Made by a program: the position numbers and the translations under genes | Assembly (NCBI GenBank): GCA_900541175.1 | Contig: UQIT01000007.1 | Location: 11,327-75,326 of the forward strand | Reading direction: 5' to 3' | Source: an uncultured Collinsella sp. | GTDB lineage: Bacteria > Actinomycetota > Coriobacteriia > Coriobacteriales > Coriobacteriaceae | Length of the DNA: 64,000 nucleotides | Notes under the pieces: model-generated | The model's database searches: none | What the model saw: only the letters and a program-made list of their open reading frames with translations | Told to the model about the DNA's origin: nothing | Shown: positions 53,863-62,119 of the stretch, piece after piece | Layout: every line of letters begins with the position of its first letter | How positions within the stretch are numbered: position 1 is the stretch's first letter

Positions 53863-54416
53863 TACTCGGCCTCCCTTGCAGCGGCGGTCGCGTCGCCGGC
53901 CTCCGCAGCAGCCACAAACCCGTCCTCGCCCAGCTCAACGCCACCGTCCCAGGTTGCGGCGCCGCCCACGGTAAGCGGGTCACCGCCAGCGCGCATCACG
54001 GCCTCCTTCTGGTCCAGGATGCCGCACGCCTCCACGATGGCATCGATCACCGTCTCGGGGCGAATGGCGCATCCGGGCGCGTACACGTCCACGGGAATCG
54101 CGCGGTCCACGCCGCCGATCACGTTATAGGCATCGCGGAACACGCCGCCCGAACATGCGCAGATGCCGCACGCCACCACGCATTTGGGCTCGAGCATCTG
54201 GTTGTAAATCTGGCGCACGACGGGCAGGTTCTGGGCATTGACCGAACCCGTCACCAAAAAGATGTCCGCATGCTTGGGGTTGCCGGTGTTGACCACGCCA
54301 ACGCGCTCCGCATCGAACAGCGGCGTGAGCGAGGCCAGCACCTCGATATCGCATCCGTTGCAGCTCGAACCGTCGTAATGAATAACCCACGGCGAGCGCG
54401 ACATTTTATGATCCAT
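53862..54416 (-). CDS. echC: Hydrogenase small subunit (NuoB/EchC-like)
   Basis: A 184-residue subunit that carries the proximal 4Fe-4S cluster. Cys19 and Cys22 (SSCNGCDIE), Cys86 (GICACSGG) and Cys116 (YAPGCAIRP) are the expected ligands. The C-terminal 30 residues are Ala/Glu-rich and variable. AGGAGG lies 8 nt before the start. It pairs with the large subunit to form the catalytic core. Confidence 0.92.
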   Translation of the reverse strand: MDHKMSRSPWVIHYDGSSCNGCDIEVLASLTPLFDAERVGVVNTGNPKHADIFLVTGSVNAQNLPVVRQIYNQMLEPKCVVACGICACSGGVFRDAYNVIGGVDRAIPVDVYAPGCAIRPETVIDAIVEACGILDQKEAVMRAGGDPLTVGGAATWDGGVELGEDGFVAAAEAGDATAAAREAE

Positions 54417-54428
54417 GGATGCCGCCTC

Positions 54429-57311
54429 CTAAATAAATACGTCGACGAGGATGGGCATAAGGTTGAGCAGGCCAAACACCAGCGCCACGCCCCATCCGAG
54501 CCTAAAGCAGCTGCGCCAGGTGCTACGTGCGAAGGTATTGTCGATCAGGACCTCGACAAAATACGTCGCGGCCATCACGACCAGGGCTACAACCCAGCTC
54601 ACGGGGTTGTCCCAGACAAAGAACATGCCCACCCACATCAAAAACAGCACGGTCTCGCACCAGTGCATAAGGGTCATCTTGGCCAGCGTGCCGCCGCTCA
54701 TCTCGGTGGCGACGCCCTGGACGATCTCCTGGTGCGCATGATGCGAGTACGAAAGGTCAAACGGCGACTTGCGCAGCTTGATGGTAAGCACCGCGAGCAA
54801 CGCGAGAAAAATGGGTGCGCTGTACACGATGATGGGGGCCGACTGCCCCGTCACGGCGATGGAATCGAAGCTGTCGGTGGCAAGGTACAGGCCCACGCTC
54901 ATCAGCAGAACGGCGGGCTCGTAACTCATGACCTGCAGCAGCTCGCGATCGGCGCCGACCTGGGCAAACGGGCTTTGCGTCGAGGCGGACGCCAGCACCA
55001 CAAAGATCGCGGCGAGCGTCACCATAAAGGCGCACAGCAGTGTGTTGGAGCCCGACACAAAGATGCCGCCGCCCACGACGGTAAAGATGAGCGCGCACGC
55101 CATATAGGTGTCGTCCATGGTGTTTACGCTGGCGGGGGCCTTGCGCAGCAGCTTGGCAACGTCGTAGAAGGGCTGCAGCAGGCGCGGGCCCACGCGGCCC
55201 TGCATGCGGGCCGAAAGCTTACGGTCAACGCCGTCGATCAAGCCGCCCACAAGCGGCGCAATCAAGGCAAACGCCACGGTGCCTATAAAGATGCCCACGA
55301 CGCCCGAACCTTCGAAATACTTGCCGCGCAGCACCGAGGGCGCGCTCATGGCAAGTCTCTCGGGTCCAATCCACGCGCAACACAGCAGCGCAAACAAGAT
55401 AATGCTGCAGCACACGACGCTGCCCGCGGGGCCAATACGCTTCTCGCCAAGGGCGTCCTCCGAGTACCAATTGCGCTTTTCGGCCTTCACCTCGTGTCCC
55501 ATCGAGCCGCGGAAATGGCGATATTTGTCGGTTCCCACACCCGAAAGGTACACGTTGACGTGCGGCTTGTTGCTCACGCGGAATGAAGTCAGCAGCACCA
55601 CGGCGATAAAAGCCACGATAACCACCATCAGATACATGGCGTCCTTGCCAATAACGTACGGCACGCGGCCAAACACCATGGCGAGGTAAGGCGACACCAG
55701 GCCGCTCGAGATAACCGGAAACGCCACGCAGCACAGAATCAGCAGCGCGGCGATGGTGTTGAGGGCCATCCATTCGGTCTTATGGACATTGGCCTCAACG
55801 TTTTGAGCCGTGGGGTCGACGCCCGAAAGCTTGGCAAGCCACTTGCCCCAGAAGAAGAACGTCGCGGCCGAGCCAAAGGCAAGTACCATGATCATTAGCA
55901 CGTTGCCGGTCTGCGCAAACGCCACCAGGGCGCCCCACTTGGACACGAGCATGCCAAACGGCGCCACAAACATGCCCATAATGCCCAGCATCATCAGACG
56001 CGTCAGGTGCGGCATGCGGCTGAACATGCCGTCCATGTCCTCGATATTGCGGCTGCCGATATGGTGCTCGGCGGTGCCTACGCACAGGAACAGCAGCGAC
56101 TTAGCCACCGTGTGGAACAAGATCAGGAAGATGGCCGCCCATACGGCCTCGGGCGCGCCGACACCCAGGCAGGCACTGATGAGACCCAAGTTGGAAATGG
56201 TGGAGAACGCGAGCACGCGCTTGGCATTGCTCTGCGAGATGGCCATGAGGGCCGCGAGCAAAAACGTGATGGCACCCACACTCGTAACCATAAAGCCGGT
56301 CACGGGATAGATGGCATAGAGCGGGCTCAGCTTGACCATTAGGAACACGCCGGCTTTGACCATGGTGGACGAATGCAGCAGGGCGCTCGTGGGCGTGGGG
56401 GCAACCATGGCGCCGAGCAGCCAGGTATGGAACGGCATCTGCGCGGCCTTGGTAAGGGCGGCGAGCGACAGCAGAACGACCGGCATCACCAGCAGCGCGG
56501 ATTGCGCGGTTCCGGCGCCGGAAAGCTCGATCATGCCCGAGATGGTCAGCGGCATGCCGTTAACGTGCAGGTACATGAGTCCGGCCAAAAACGCGATGCC
56601 GCCCAGCATGTTGAGGATGATCTGGGTGAAGGCGTTCTTGATGGCCTCGGGCGTGCGCGTGTAGCCAATCATGAGGAACGAGCACACGGTGGTGATTTCC
56701 CAGCCGCAGAACAGCCACTCAAGGTTATCGCTCGTCACGATGACGAACATGGCCGAGAGGAACAGGAACATAAGCGCCAGGAACTGCGGGCGACGGTCGG
56801 GCGCGGTCTGCCCGCGCAGCGCGGCCTCGTGCTCGTCATGGGCCTGGAAGTCCTTCATGTAACCCAGGGCATACACGCAGATTAGACTGCCGACGATACC
56901 GACGGCGAGGACCATGATCACGCTCATGTAGTCTAGGTAGAGCGGCGTCGCCGTGACGGCCTCGGCCGCGGGCAGCGTCATGGCTGCAAAGGCGAGCGAG
57001 CCCACCAGCTGCACCACGCCGAGCACCGTGGTGAGCGTGCTCTTATATTTACGCGCGTTGTACAGGATGACGGCGCACAGAATCACGTCGATGGCGGAGC
57101 TGATGATCGAGAGCACATGCGAGGTGCCGGGGGCAACCTCAAAGCTCTGCGGACCCGTGCCAAAAAACATGACGGCGACTACAACTGTCACCGCCATAAT
57201 AATGCCGGAACCTATGAGCCCCACCGCATCGCGGGCGCGGTCACCGCGCGCGAGCAGCATGCCCAGCGCCGGTACCAGCGGAAACAGGGTAAGGAAATAC
57301 AGTAGCGTCAT
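54429..57311 (-). CDS. Fused EchA/NuoL-like antiporter and EchB/NuoH-like membrane subunit
   Basis: A 960-residue membrane protein. Residues 1 to about 640 are a Mrp-antiporter-like NuoL/EchA unit with about fourteen helices. Residues 665-960 are NuoH/EchB, recognised by SARMQGRVGPRLLQPFYD and the acidic loop with SPFDLSYSHHAHQEIV. In known Ech operons these are two adjacent genes, and here they are one continuous frame with no internal stop. The order AB-C-D-E-F otherwise equals the Ech operon. The fused subunit should couple H2 or ferredoxin redox chemistry to proton or sodium transport. GGGGGAG precedes the start. Confidence 0.9.
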   Translation of the reverse strand: MTLLYFLTLFPLVPALGMLLARGDRARDAVGLIGSGIIMAVTVVVAVMFFGTGPQSFEVAPGTSHVLSIISSAIDVILCAVILYNARKYKSTLTTVLGVVQLVGSLAFAAMTLPAAEAVTATPLYLDYMSVIMVLAVGIVGSLICVYALGYMKDFQAHDEHEAALRGQTAPDRRPQFLALMFLFLSAMFVIVTSDNLEWLFCGWEITTVCSFLMIGYTRTPEAIKNAFTQIILNMLGGIAFLAGLMYLHVNGMPLTISGMIELSGAGTAQSALLVMPVVLLSLAALTKAAQMPFHTWLLGAMVAPTPTSALLHSSTMVKAGVFLMVKLSPLYAIYPVTGFMVTSVGAITFLLAALMAISQSNAKRVLAFSTISNLGLISACLGVGAPEAVWAAIFLILFHTVAKSLLFLCVGTAEHHIGSRNIEDMDGMFSRMPHLTRLMMLGIMGMFVAPFGMLVSKWGALVAFAQTGNVLMIMVLAFGSAATFFFWGKWLAKLSGVDPTAQNVEANVHKTEWMALNTIAALLILCCVAFPVISSGLVSPYLAMVFGRVPYVIGKDAMYLMVVIVAFIAVVLLTSFRVSNKPHVNVYLSGVGTDKYRHFRGSMGHEVKAEKRNWYSEDALGEKRIGPAGSVVCCSIILFALLCCAWIGPERLAMSAPSVLRGKYFEGSGVVGIFIGTVAFALIAPLVGGLIDGVDRKLSARMQGRVGPRLLQPFYDVAKLLRKAPASVNTMDDTYMACALIFTVVGGGIFVSGSNTLLCAFMVTLAAIFVVLASASTQSPFAQVGADRELLQVMSYEPAVLLMSVGLYLATDSFDSIAVTGQSAPIIVYSAPIFLALLAVLTIKLRKSPFDLSYSHHAHQEIVQGVATEMSGGTLAKMTLMHWCETVLFLMWVGMFFVWDNPVSWVVALVVMAATYFVEVLIDNTFARSTWRSCFRLGWGVALVFGLLNLMPILVDVFI

Positions 57312-57561
57312 ACCATCACTCCCCCATGCAAAAACGCTGCAATTGTTTAACGTTATAGCTCAATTGAGGAGCAGCAGCGGCAGGTTTTCGGTCAACTGGG
57401 GAGTTTTAGGCGTACGGGGCAAGGGCGCGTCCGCTTTGGAGCAGAGAGGCGACGCTCCCCTATCGCAGCGACAGGCGCGCGGGCCACTGCGTGCAGTTTA
57501 TTGGCCACGTTGGAGGATGTCCCGACAGGCTCGCGCCGGTCCAAAAAGTTGGCGCGGCAAG

Positions 57562-57584
57562 AAAAATGCGCCCCTGTGGGCGCA
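57562..57584 (-). terminator. Terminator of the HTH gene
   Basis: On the minus strand TGCGCCC and GGGCGCA form a tight hairpin followed by TTTTTC, 12 nt after the HTH gene stop. Confidence 0.75.
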
Positions 57585-57596
57585 CCATCCCGTTTG

Positions 57597-57992
57597 CTAT
57601 TCCGCCTTTTTAACGCGTGGCTTGCGGCCGCGCGGCTTATCGACCAGTGCGGACTCACCGCTCTCGCGGTACTGACGGCACCAAGCCTTGACCGAAGACT
57701 CGCTGGGAATCTTGTGCTTGATCATGGCCTCGCGAACCGTCAAGCCGTTTTCCAGACGGTCCTTAACCACAGCGAGCTTTACGTCGTACGAATAGGTGTG
57801 ATGATGCGAACCGGCATTGAGAACGGCGTCGGCACCGCCCACGGCATACGCGCGGGCCCACTGACGAGCTGTGGCCTGGGGAATGCCAAGCTCCGCGGCG
57901 AGGGCGCGATGGCCGACCCCCTCTTGGAGGATCTCGACGGCGCGCTGCCTAACCTCGGGCGCATGCGTGCGAGTCCTAGTTGCTTCCGACAT
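57597..57992 (-). CDS. Helix-turn-helix protein resembling transposase OrfA
   Basis: A 131-residue basic protein with two helix-turn-helix units (HRALAAELGIPQATARQWAR and a second around VREAMIKHKIPSES) and a Lys/Arg-rich end (DKPRGRKPRVKKAE). This is the pattern of IS3-type OrfA or similar transposase DNA-binding subunits. No OrfB or terminal inverted repeats are visible, so it is either an orphan remnant or a domesticated regulator. ATG 57992 is preferred over a GTG 9 nt upstream; neither has a clear ribosome binding site. AT-rich DNA follows upstream. Confidence 0.7.
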   Translation of the reverse strand: MSEATRTRTHAPEVRQRAVEILQEGVGHRALAAELGIPQATARQWARAYAVGGADAVLNAGSHHHTYSYDVKLAVVKDRLENGLTVREAMIKHKIPSESSVKAWCRQYRESGESALVDKPRGRKPRVKKAE

Positions 57993-58441
57993 ACCTGCCA
58001 CTTCTTAGCCTTAACCGTTAATCTGCTTTCTTACGTGCAAGTTAGATAGTAGCATTTTACTGTTTGCTCAAAGCAGTTAATTAAAATAGACGCGGCGTTA
58101 TCTGGGCATTTGGCACCAAATTACGACATTTCTTTATCGATTATTTACGCTGGTAGCTGACTCGCAGCTAATCGTCATTCGCTTGTCAACAAAATTGACA
58201 TCTCTTTATGTCCTTTGGTATAGAGGATATAGTTATTAACCCCTCCCCCAATAATTTCGAGTGATCTGCAAGGCAGTAGACGTCCTCACTCCTCATGATT
58301 ACCTCGCATTGCCATCCACCGGAGCAAAACAAAAAGGGCGGGACCTGCTGCCCTTGCAGGCCCCGCACCGGTTGACACCCGACGGGACACAGCCGGGCGA
58401 GACGGATCCGTGCTACCGCCCCGCCTGGCCGCGATGTTCAA
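57993..58441. other. AT-rich gene-free region
   Basis: About 58000-58270 is distinctly more AT-rich than the rest of the window and contains small hairpins (for example TAGCTG/CAGCTA near 58152-58170) but no gene I can support. It carries the HTH gene promoter region at one end and the flavoenzyme terminator at the other. Confidence 0.5.
58331..58367 (-). terminator. Terminator of the flavoenzyme gene
   Basis: On the minus strand GCGGGGCCTGC and GCAGGTCCCGC form a stem with one mismatch or wobble, followed by CCTTTTTG, 75 nt after the stop. Confidence 0.75.
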
Positions 58442-60472
58442 CTACAGCTCGTTGGCCGCGTGATATGCCGTGCGAATGGCGCTCGCGATGTCGGCGGTGC
58501 GCTCGCCCGAGCAGTCTCCCACGTAGGTCACGGGCACCGTCACGCCATCCAGGTCAAGCGCGTTGGCCTTGGAGCCCACGGCCATCACCACGTAATCGCA
58601 GGCGATCTTCACCGGCTCCTCGGCGCCGTCCTCGGTGGTGCGAACAGCCTCCACGCCCTCGTCGGTAATGGCGGTCAGGCGGGTCTTCACGTGCTGCTCC
58701 ACGTTGTGCTCGGCAAAGTCGCTCATAATCAGCGGCAGAATGGTCTCGGACTCGCCCGCGGCAATCTTGTCGAGCATCTCCACGATCGCCACCTCGCAGC
58801 CGTGCTGCAGCAGGTACTCGGCAGTCTCGGTGCCCACCAGGCCGCCGCCAATGACGGCGACGCGGCCCGTAAGCTCCACCTTGCCGGCCAGCACGTCCCA
58901 GCTCGAGACGACCTTGTCCGAGTCGGCACCCGGAACGGGGATGACCACGTCGTGCGCGCCCACAGCCACAATCGCGGCATCGGCGGCGTTGAGGTCCTCT
59001 GCCGTAGCGACGTGGCTGAGCTCAACCTTCACGCCAAGGCCAGGCAGAATCTTCTCGTAGTACTCGACCGAGCGCATGATCTCGTCCTTGCGCGGGGGCG
59101 CGGCCGCCAGCACAATCTGGCCGCCCAAGTGATCGCTCGCCTCGTAGATGGTCACGTCGTAGCCGCGCTTGGCCGCCACGCGTGCGGCCTCCAGGCCGGC
59201 AATACCGCCGCCCACCACGGCGATCTTCTTGTCGCCCTCGCCCGGCTTGATGGCGATGGTCGCCTCGTCGCCGTTCTCGGCGTTGAGCACGCACGAGATG
59301 TACTTGCGGTTTTGGATCGCGTCGACGCAACCCTTGTTGCAGTTGAGGCACTCGCGGATGGGCTCGCCCGTGGCGGCCTTCAGCGCAATGTCGGGGTCGC
59401 ACATGAGCGAGCGGCCGTAGGCGATGATGTCGGCGGCGCCGTCTTCCAGAATCTTCTCGCCGGCCTCGACCGAGACCACGCGGCCGACGGTTGCCACCGG
59501 CACGGAGACCAGGGCCTTGACGCGCTCGGCCACGGGCAGCGTCCAGTTGTAGGGCATGGCACCCATGGGCGGAATGGTGTCGCCCATGTTGCCGGTGTGG
59601 TTGGCCTGCGCGACCTGGATCATATCGATGCCCGCGCCCTCGAGCAGCTTGGCGAACTCGCAGGCCTCGTCGGGCTGCAGGCCGCCCTTGCCGCGCGGCG
59701 TGCCGTCGGGGTTCTCCATGATCACGGGGAGCTTGTACTCCACCATCAGCTGCGGCGCGGCTTCCTTAATGGCAGCGACGACCTCGAGCGCATAGCGGAC
59801 GCGGTTCTCGAACGAGCCACCGTACTCGTCGGTGCGCTGGTTGAGGATCGCGGAGCACAGCGAACCCACCAGACGGTCGCCGTGGACCTCGATGGCGTCG
59901 ATGCCGGCCTGCTGCGCGCGGGCGGCCGAGGCAGCGATGGCCTCCTTGATCTGGGTGAGCTGATCCACGCTGGCCTCGTTCACAAAGTGCTGCATGTCGT
60001 GGTGCAGCTTGGCGTAGGCCTGATTGCGGATCTCGTTGGACTCGGCCATCTTGGCGGCAAAGGCCTCCTCGTCGCCGGCGGCCTTGGCCTCCTGCGCGGC
60101 CTTGGCGGCGGCCATGGAACCCATGACCATGCGGCCGACACCGGGCACGTCGTACTCGGGGTGGAACAGCTGCAGCGCAACCTTGGCACCGTGCTTGTGG
60201 ACGGTGTCGGCCAGGGCCTTAAACGTGGGGATCTGAGCGTCGGTTGCCAGCTTGGGCGTGGGGCTTGCGGTCATGACGGGAGCAACGTCGCCGATGACGA
60301 TGTAGCTCACGCCGCCACGGGCCAGGCGCTCGTAAAAAGCCAGGCTGCGCTCGCCAATGGAACCGTCGCGCTCCTCGTAGCCGGTGGTCAGCGGCGGAAA
60401 TATAATGCGGTTCTTGAGCTCAAGGGGGCCAACCGTAATGGGCTGGAGCAGCTTGGATGCAGGTGCGGTCAT
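58442..60472 (-). CDS. OYE-type NADH:flavin/Fe-S oxidoreductase (BaiCD/2,4-dienoyl-CoA reductase-like)
   Basis: A 676-residue enzyme. The N-terminal TIM barrel (to about 350) is of the old-yellow-enzyme type and binds FMN. A Cys motif (CLNCNKGC, then a further Cys) holds a 4Fe-4S cluster near residue 380. The rest is a FAD/NAD(P)H module with GGGIAGLEAAR and GGGLVGTETAE. This is the plan of BaiCD, enoate and dienoyl-CoA reductases that reduce activated C=C bonds, for instance in bile acids or plant phenolics. A 35-residue Ala/Lys-rich insertion lies near residue 120. The start at 60472 has AGAGGA 6 nt upstream. Substrate unknown. Confidence 0.9.
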   Translation of the reverse strand: MTAPASKLLQPITVGPLELKNRIIFPPLTTGYEERDGSIGERSLAFYERLARGGVSYIVIGDVAPVMTASPTPKLATDAQIPTFKALADTVHKHGAKVALQLFHPEYDVPGVGRMVMGSMAAAKAAQEAKAAGDEEAFAAKMAESNEIRNQAYAKLHHDMQHFVNEASVDQLTQIKEAIAASAARAQQAGIDAIEVHGDRLVGSLCSAILNQRTDEYGGSFENRVRYALEVVAAIKEAAPQLMVEYKLPVIMENPDGTPRGKGGLQPDEACEFAKLLEGAGIDMIQVAQANHTGNMGDTIPPMGAMPYNWTLPVAERVKALVSVPVATVGRVVSVEAGEKILEDGAADIIAYGRSLMCDPDIALKAATGEPIRECLNCNKGCVDAIQNRKYISCVLNAENGDEATIAIKPGEGDKKIAVVGGGIAGLEAARVAAKRGYDVTIYEASDHLGGQIVLAAAPPRKDEIMRSVEYYEKILPGLGVKVELSHVATAEDLNAADAAIVAVGAHDVVIPVPGADSDKVVSSWDVLAGKVELTGRVAVIGGGLVGTETAEYLLQHGCEVAIVEMLDKIAAGESETILPLIMSDFAEHNVEQHVKTRLTAITDEGVEAVRTTEDGAEEPVKIACDYVVMAVGSKANALDLDGVTVPVTYVGDCSGERTADIASAIRTAYHAANEL

Positions 60473-60619
60473 GGACATTCCTCTCTTGTAGGCGCGGCGG
60501 CGATGATGCCGCGTAGTTGTCTAGAGGATATGGCATGGGGGCACAGCGGCACAACGGAAATCGGCGAATATCAGGTGGCGGCAGGTGGATGGGGGTGGGC
60601 GGGGCGGCCCGTCGGTTTG

Positions 60620-60674
60620 TCTCAATCTGTAACAGTTACGCGGCAAAACTGGGTCTTACTGTTACAGATCGAGA
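60620..60674. repeat. 55-bp inverted-repeat unit D
   Basis: Arms TCTCAATCTGTAACA and TGTTACAGATCGAGA with a 25-nt spacer. Pairing extends outward through GGTTTG/CAAACC to about 21 bp. Confidence 0.8.
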
Positions 60675-60699
60675 CAAACCAAACCCGCCTGCTAGAAAA

Positions 60700-60754
60700 T
60701 CTCAATCTATAACAACAACTCGGCAAAATCCGTCCCTCGTGTTACAGATTTAGA
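60700..60754. repeat. 55-bp inverted-repeat unit E
   Basis: Arms TCTCAATCTATAACA and TGTTACAGATTTAGA with a 25-nt spacer, the most diverged unit of the family. Confidence 0.7.
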
Positions 60755-60780
60755 CAAACACGACCCAACCCACCGGTATA

Positions 60781-60835
60781 TCTCGATCTGTAACACCTGG
60801 CCGCCCAAATCGGGTCTAGATGTTACAGATCGAGA
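60781..60835. repeat. 55-bp inverted-repeat unit F
   Basis: Perfect arms TCTCGATCTGTAACA and TGTTACAGATCGAGA with a 25-nt spacer, the third of three units in a row. Confidence 0.8.
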
Positions 60836-60924
60836 TTTTGTTTGAGAGGCCGAGAATTGGACCGAAAACACGGTCCCGAAATAACAAAAAAGCTCGCCGG
60901 CTAGGCCGACGAGCTGCAAGTTCT

Positions 60925-61001
60925 TGGTCGCGGGGGCAGGATTTGAACCTACGACCTCCGGGTTATGAGCCCGGCGAGCTACCAGACTGCTCCACCCCGC
61001 A
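60925..61001 (-). tRNA. Initiator tRNA-fMet (CAT anticodon)
   Basis: A 77-nt tRNA with encoded CCA. The anticodon loop CTCATAA is flanked by the GGG/CCC pairs that mark initiator tRNAs, and the body closely matches bacterial tRNA-fMet (GCGGGGTGGAGCAG at the 5' side). The first position pairs as U1-G72 instead of the usual C1-A72 mismatch. No other tRNA is adjacent. Confidence 0.92.
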
Positions 61002-61137
61002 ATGTCTGGGCGCCTCATGTGCGCAAGAAAGAATATTACGCGGGAGTTCGGTAAACGGCAAGGAAAATCTCGTAGAGCATAATTCCTTCATATTTAAAAC
61101 CCCTCAGCCCCTATCACCGTAAACGAATCGCGGCCGA

Positions 61138-61161
61138 GCGCCGTCGACGGCGCGTATACAA
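61138..61161 (+). promoter_or_regulatory. Palindrome and -10 box of coaX
   Basis: A perfect 16-bp palindrome GCGCCGTCGACGGCGC (61138-61153) runs directly into TATACAAT (61154-61161), a good -10 element 37 nt before the coaX start. The palindrome occupies the -10/-35 spacer and looks like an operator. Confidence 0.5.
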
Positions 61162-61198
61162 TGGTGCGCGTCCTTTTATGCCAACACCGGGAGTAGAC

Positions 61199-61972
61199 AT
61201 GCTGCTCGCTATCGATATGGGAAACACGCAGACGGCCATGGGCCTGTTTGACGGAGACGAGCTGGTGCAGTCGTGGCGCATGCCCACCGACCGCTCTTAT
61301 ACCGCCGACGAGATCCATGTGCGCCTGATGGGTTTCTTTAAGATGTACGGCCTTTCGCTCGACGCGGTCGACGCGATCGCCTTTGCGGGCGTGGTGCCGC
61401 AGCTCTCGCGCGAATGGCACGCCGTGGCCGACCGCATTGCCGCAGATGCCATCGTCATCGGACCGCAGACGGCCGCGGTGACCAAGCTGCGCGCGGCGCG
61501 TCCCCAGGCCGTAGGTGCCGACCGCGTCGCTAACGCCGTTGCGGCCGAAACTTTCTACGGCGCGCCGGCAATCGTGGTGGACTTTGGCACCGCGACCAAT
61601 ATCGACGTCATCGATGAGGACGGTTATTACATTGGTGGAGCGATTGCGCCGGGCATCCGCATTTCGATGGACGCGCTCGCCGCCCGAGCCGCCAAGCTCG
61701 CCAGCGTGCCGCTCGAGGCGCCCGAGCACGCCATCGGCCGCGATACCGAGGAGTGCATCAAGGTCGGCGCCGTGATGGGCGCCGCCGCCATGGCCGAGGG
61801 CCTGGTCGCGCGCATGAAGCGCGAGCTGGGCCGCGAGGATGCCACCGTTATCGCCACGGGCGGTCTCGCCGGCATCGTCGCCGATTCGACCGATGCCTTC
61901 GACGTAGTCGACGGACAGCTCACCATCAAGGGTATCTGCGAAATCTACCGCCGCATGCAGGAGCTGGGATAG
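61199..61972 (+). CDS. coaX: Type III pantothenate kinase
   Basis: A 257-residue CoaX, which phosphorylates pantothenate in the first step of CoA synthesis. The N-terminal AIDMGNTQTAMGL is the phosphate-binding motif, VVDFGTATNIDVI the second conserved Asp motif, and GGAIAPGI a third. GGGAG lies 5 nt before ATG 61199; an in-frame ATG at 61178 has no such site. A palindrome overlaps its promoter. CoaX is often beside a biotin ligase gene, as here. Confidence 0.95.
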   Translation: MLLAIDMGNTQTAMGLFDGDELVQSWRMPTDRSYTADEIHVRLMGFFKMYGLSLDAVDAIAFAGVVPQLSREWHAVADRIAADAIVIGPQTAAVTKLRAARPQAVGADRVANAVAAETFYGAPAIVVDFGTATNIDVIDEDGYYIGGAIAPGIRISMDALAARAAKLASVPLEAPEHAIGRDTEECIKVGAVMGAAAMAEGLVARMKRELGREDATVIATGGLAGIVADSTDAFDVVDGQLTIKGICEIYRRMQELG

Positions 61973-62047
61973 AGCAGGGGCTTAAGTCGAGTACACCCGA
62001 TGCCACAGCTCCCCCGCAAACGTTCGCCAAGCCTATTCCTCAGATAG

Positions 62048-62085
62048 GCGAAGCCCTCCCCGGCACAGGCCGAAGAGGGCTTCGT
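62048..62085. terminator. Terminator between convergent coaX and the biotin-ligase-like gene
   Basis: GCGAAGCCCTC pairs with GAGGGCTTCGT around a 16-nt loop. A smaller GCCTAT/ATAGGC hairpin lies just before it (62032-62049). Confidence 0.65.
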
Positions 62086-62119
62086 TGTCATCGTTATCTT
62101 TGAGCGCGGGCGCCTCGCG

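Larger units (their letters stand above)
60473..60924. other. Gene-free region with three inverted-repeat units
   Basis: Apart from the flavoenzyme promoter region, this gap is dominated by repeat units D, E and F of the 55-bp family between 60620 and 60835. An AAAAAAGCTCGCCGGC/GCCGACGAGCT hairpin (about 60887-60915) follows, just after the tRNA 3' end on the minus strand and likely terminating it. Confidence 0.6.

Noticed and set aside
51709..57311. NADH dehydrogenase (complex I)
   Set aside because: Both [NiFe] ligand motifs are intact in the NuoD-like subunit and there are no NuoEFG or NuoAJK genes, so a group 4 hydrogenase fits better.
57597..57992. Complete insertion sequence
   Set aside because: No second transposase frame, terminal inverted repeats or target duplication can be seen around the HTH gene.
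60620..60835. CRISPR array
   Set aside because: Only three units occur, each is an inverted repeat with its own internal spacer, and no cas genes are present. They belong to a dispersed family.
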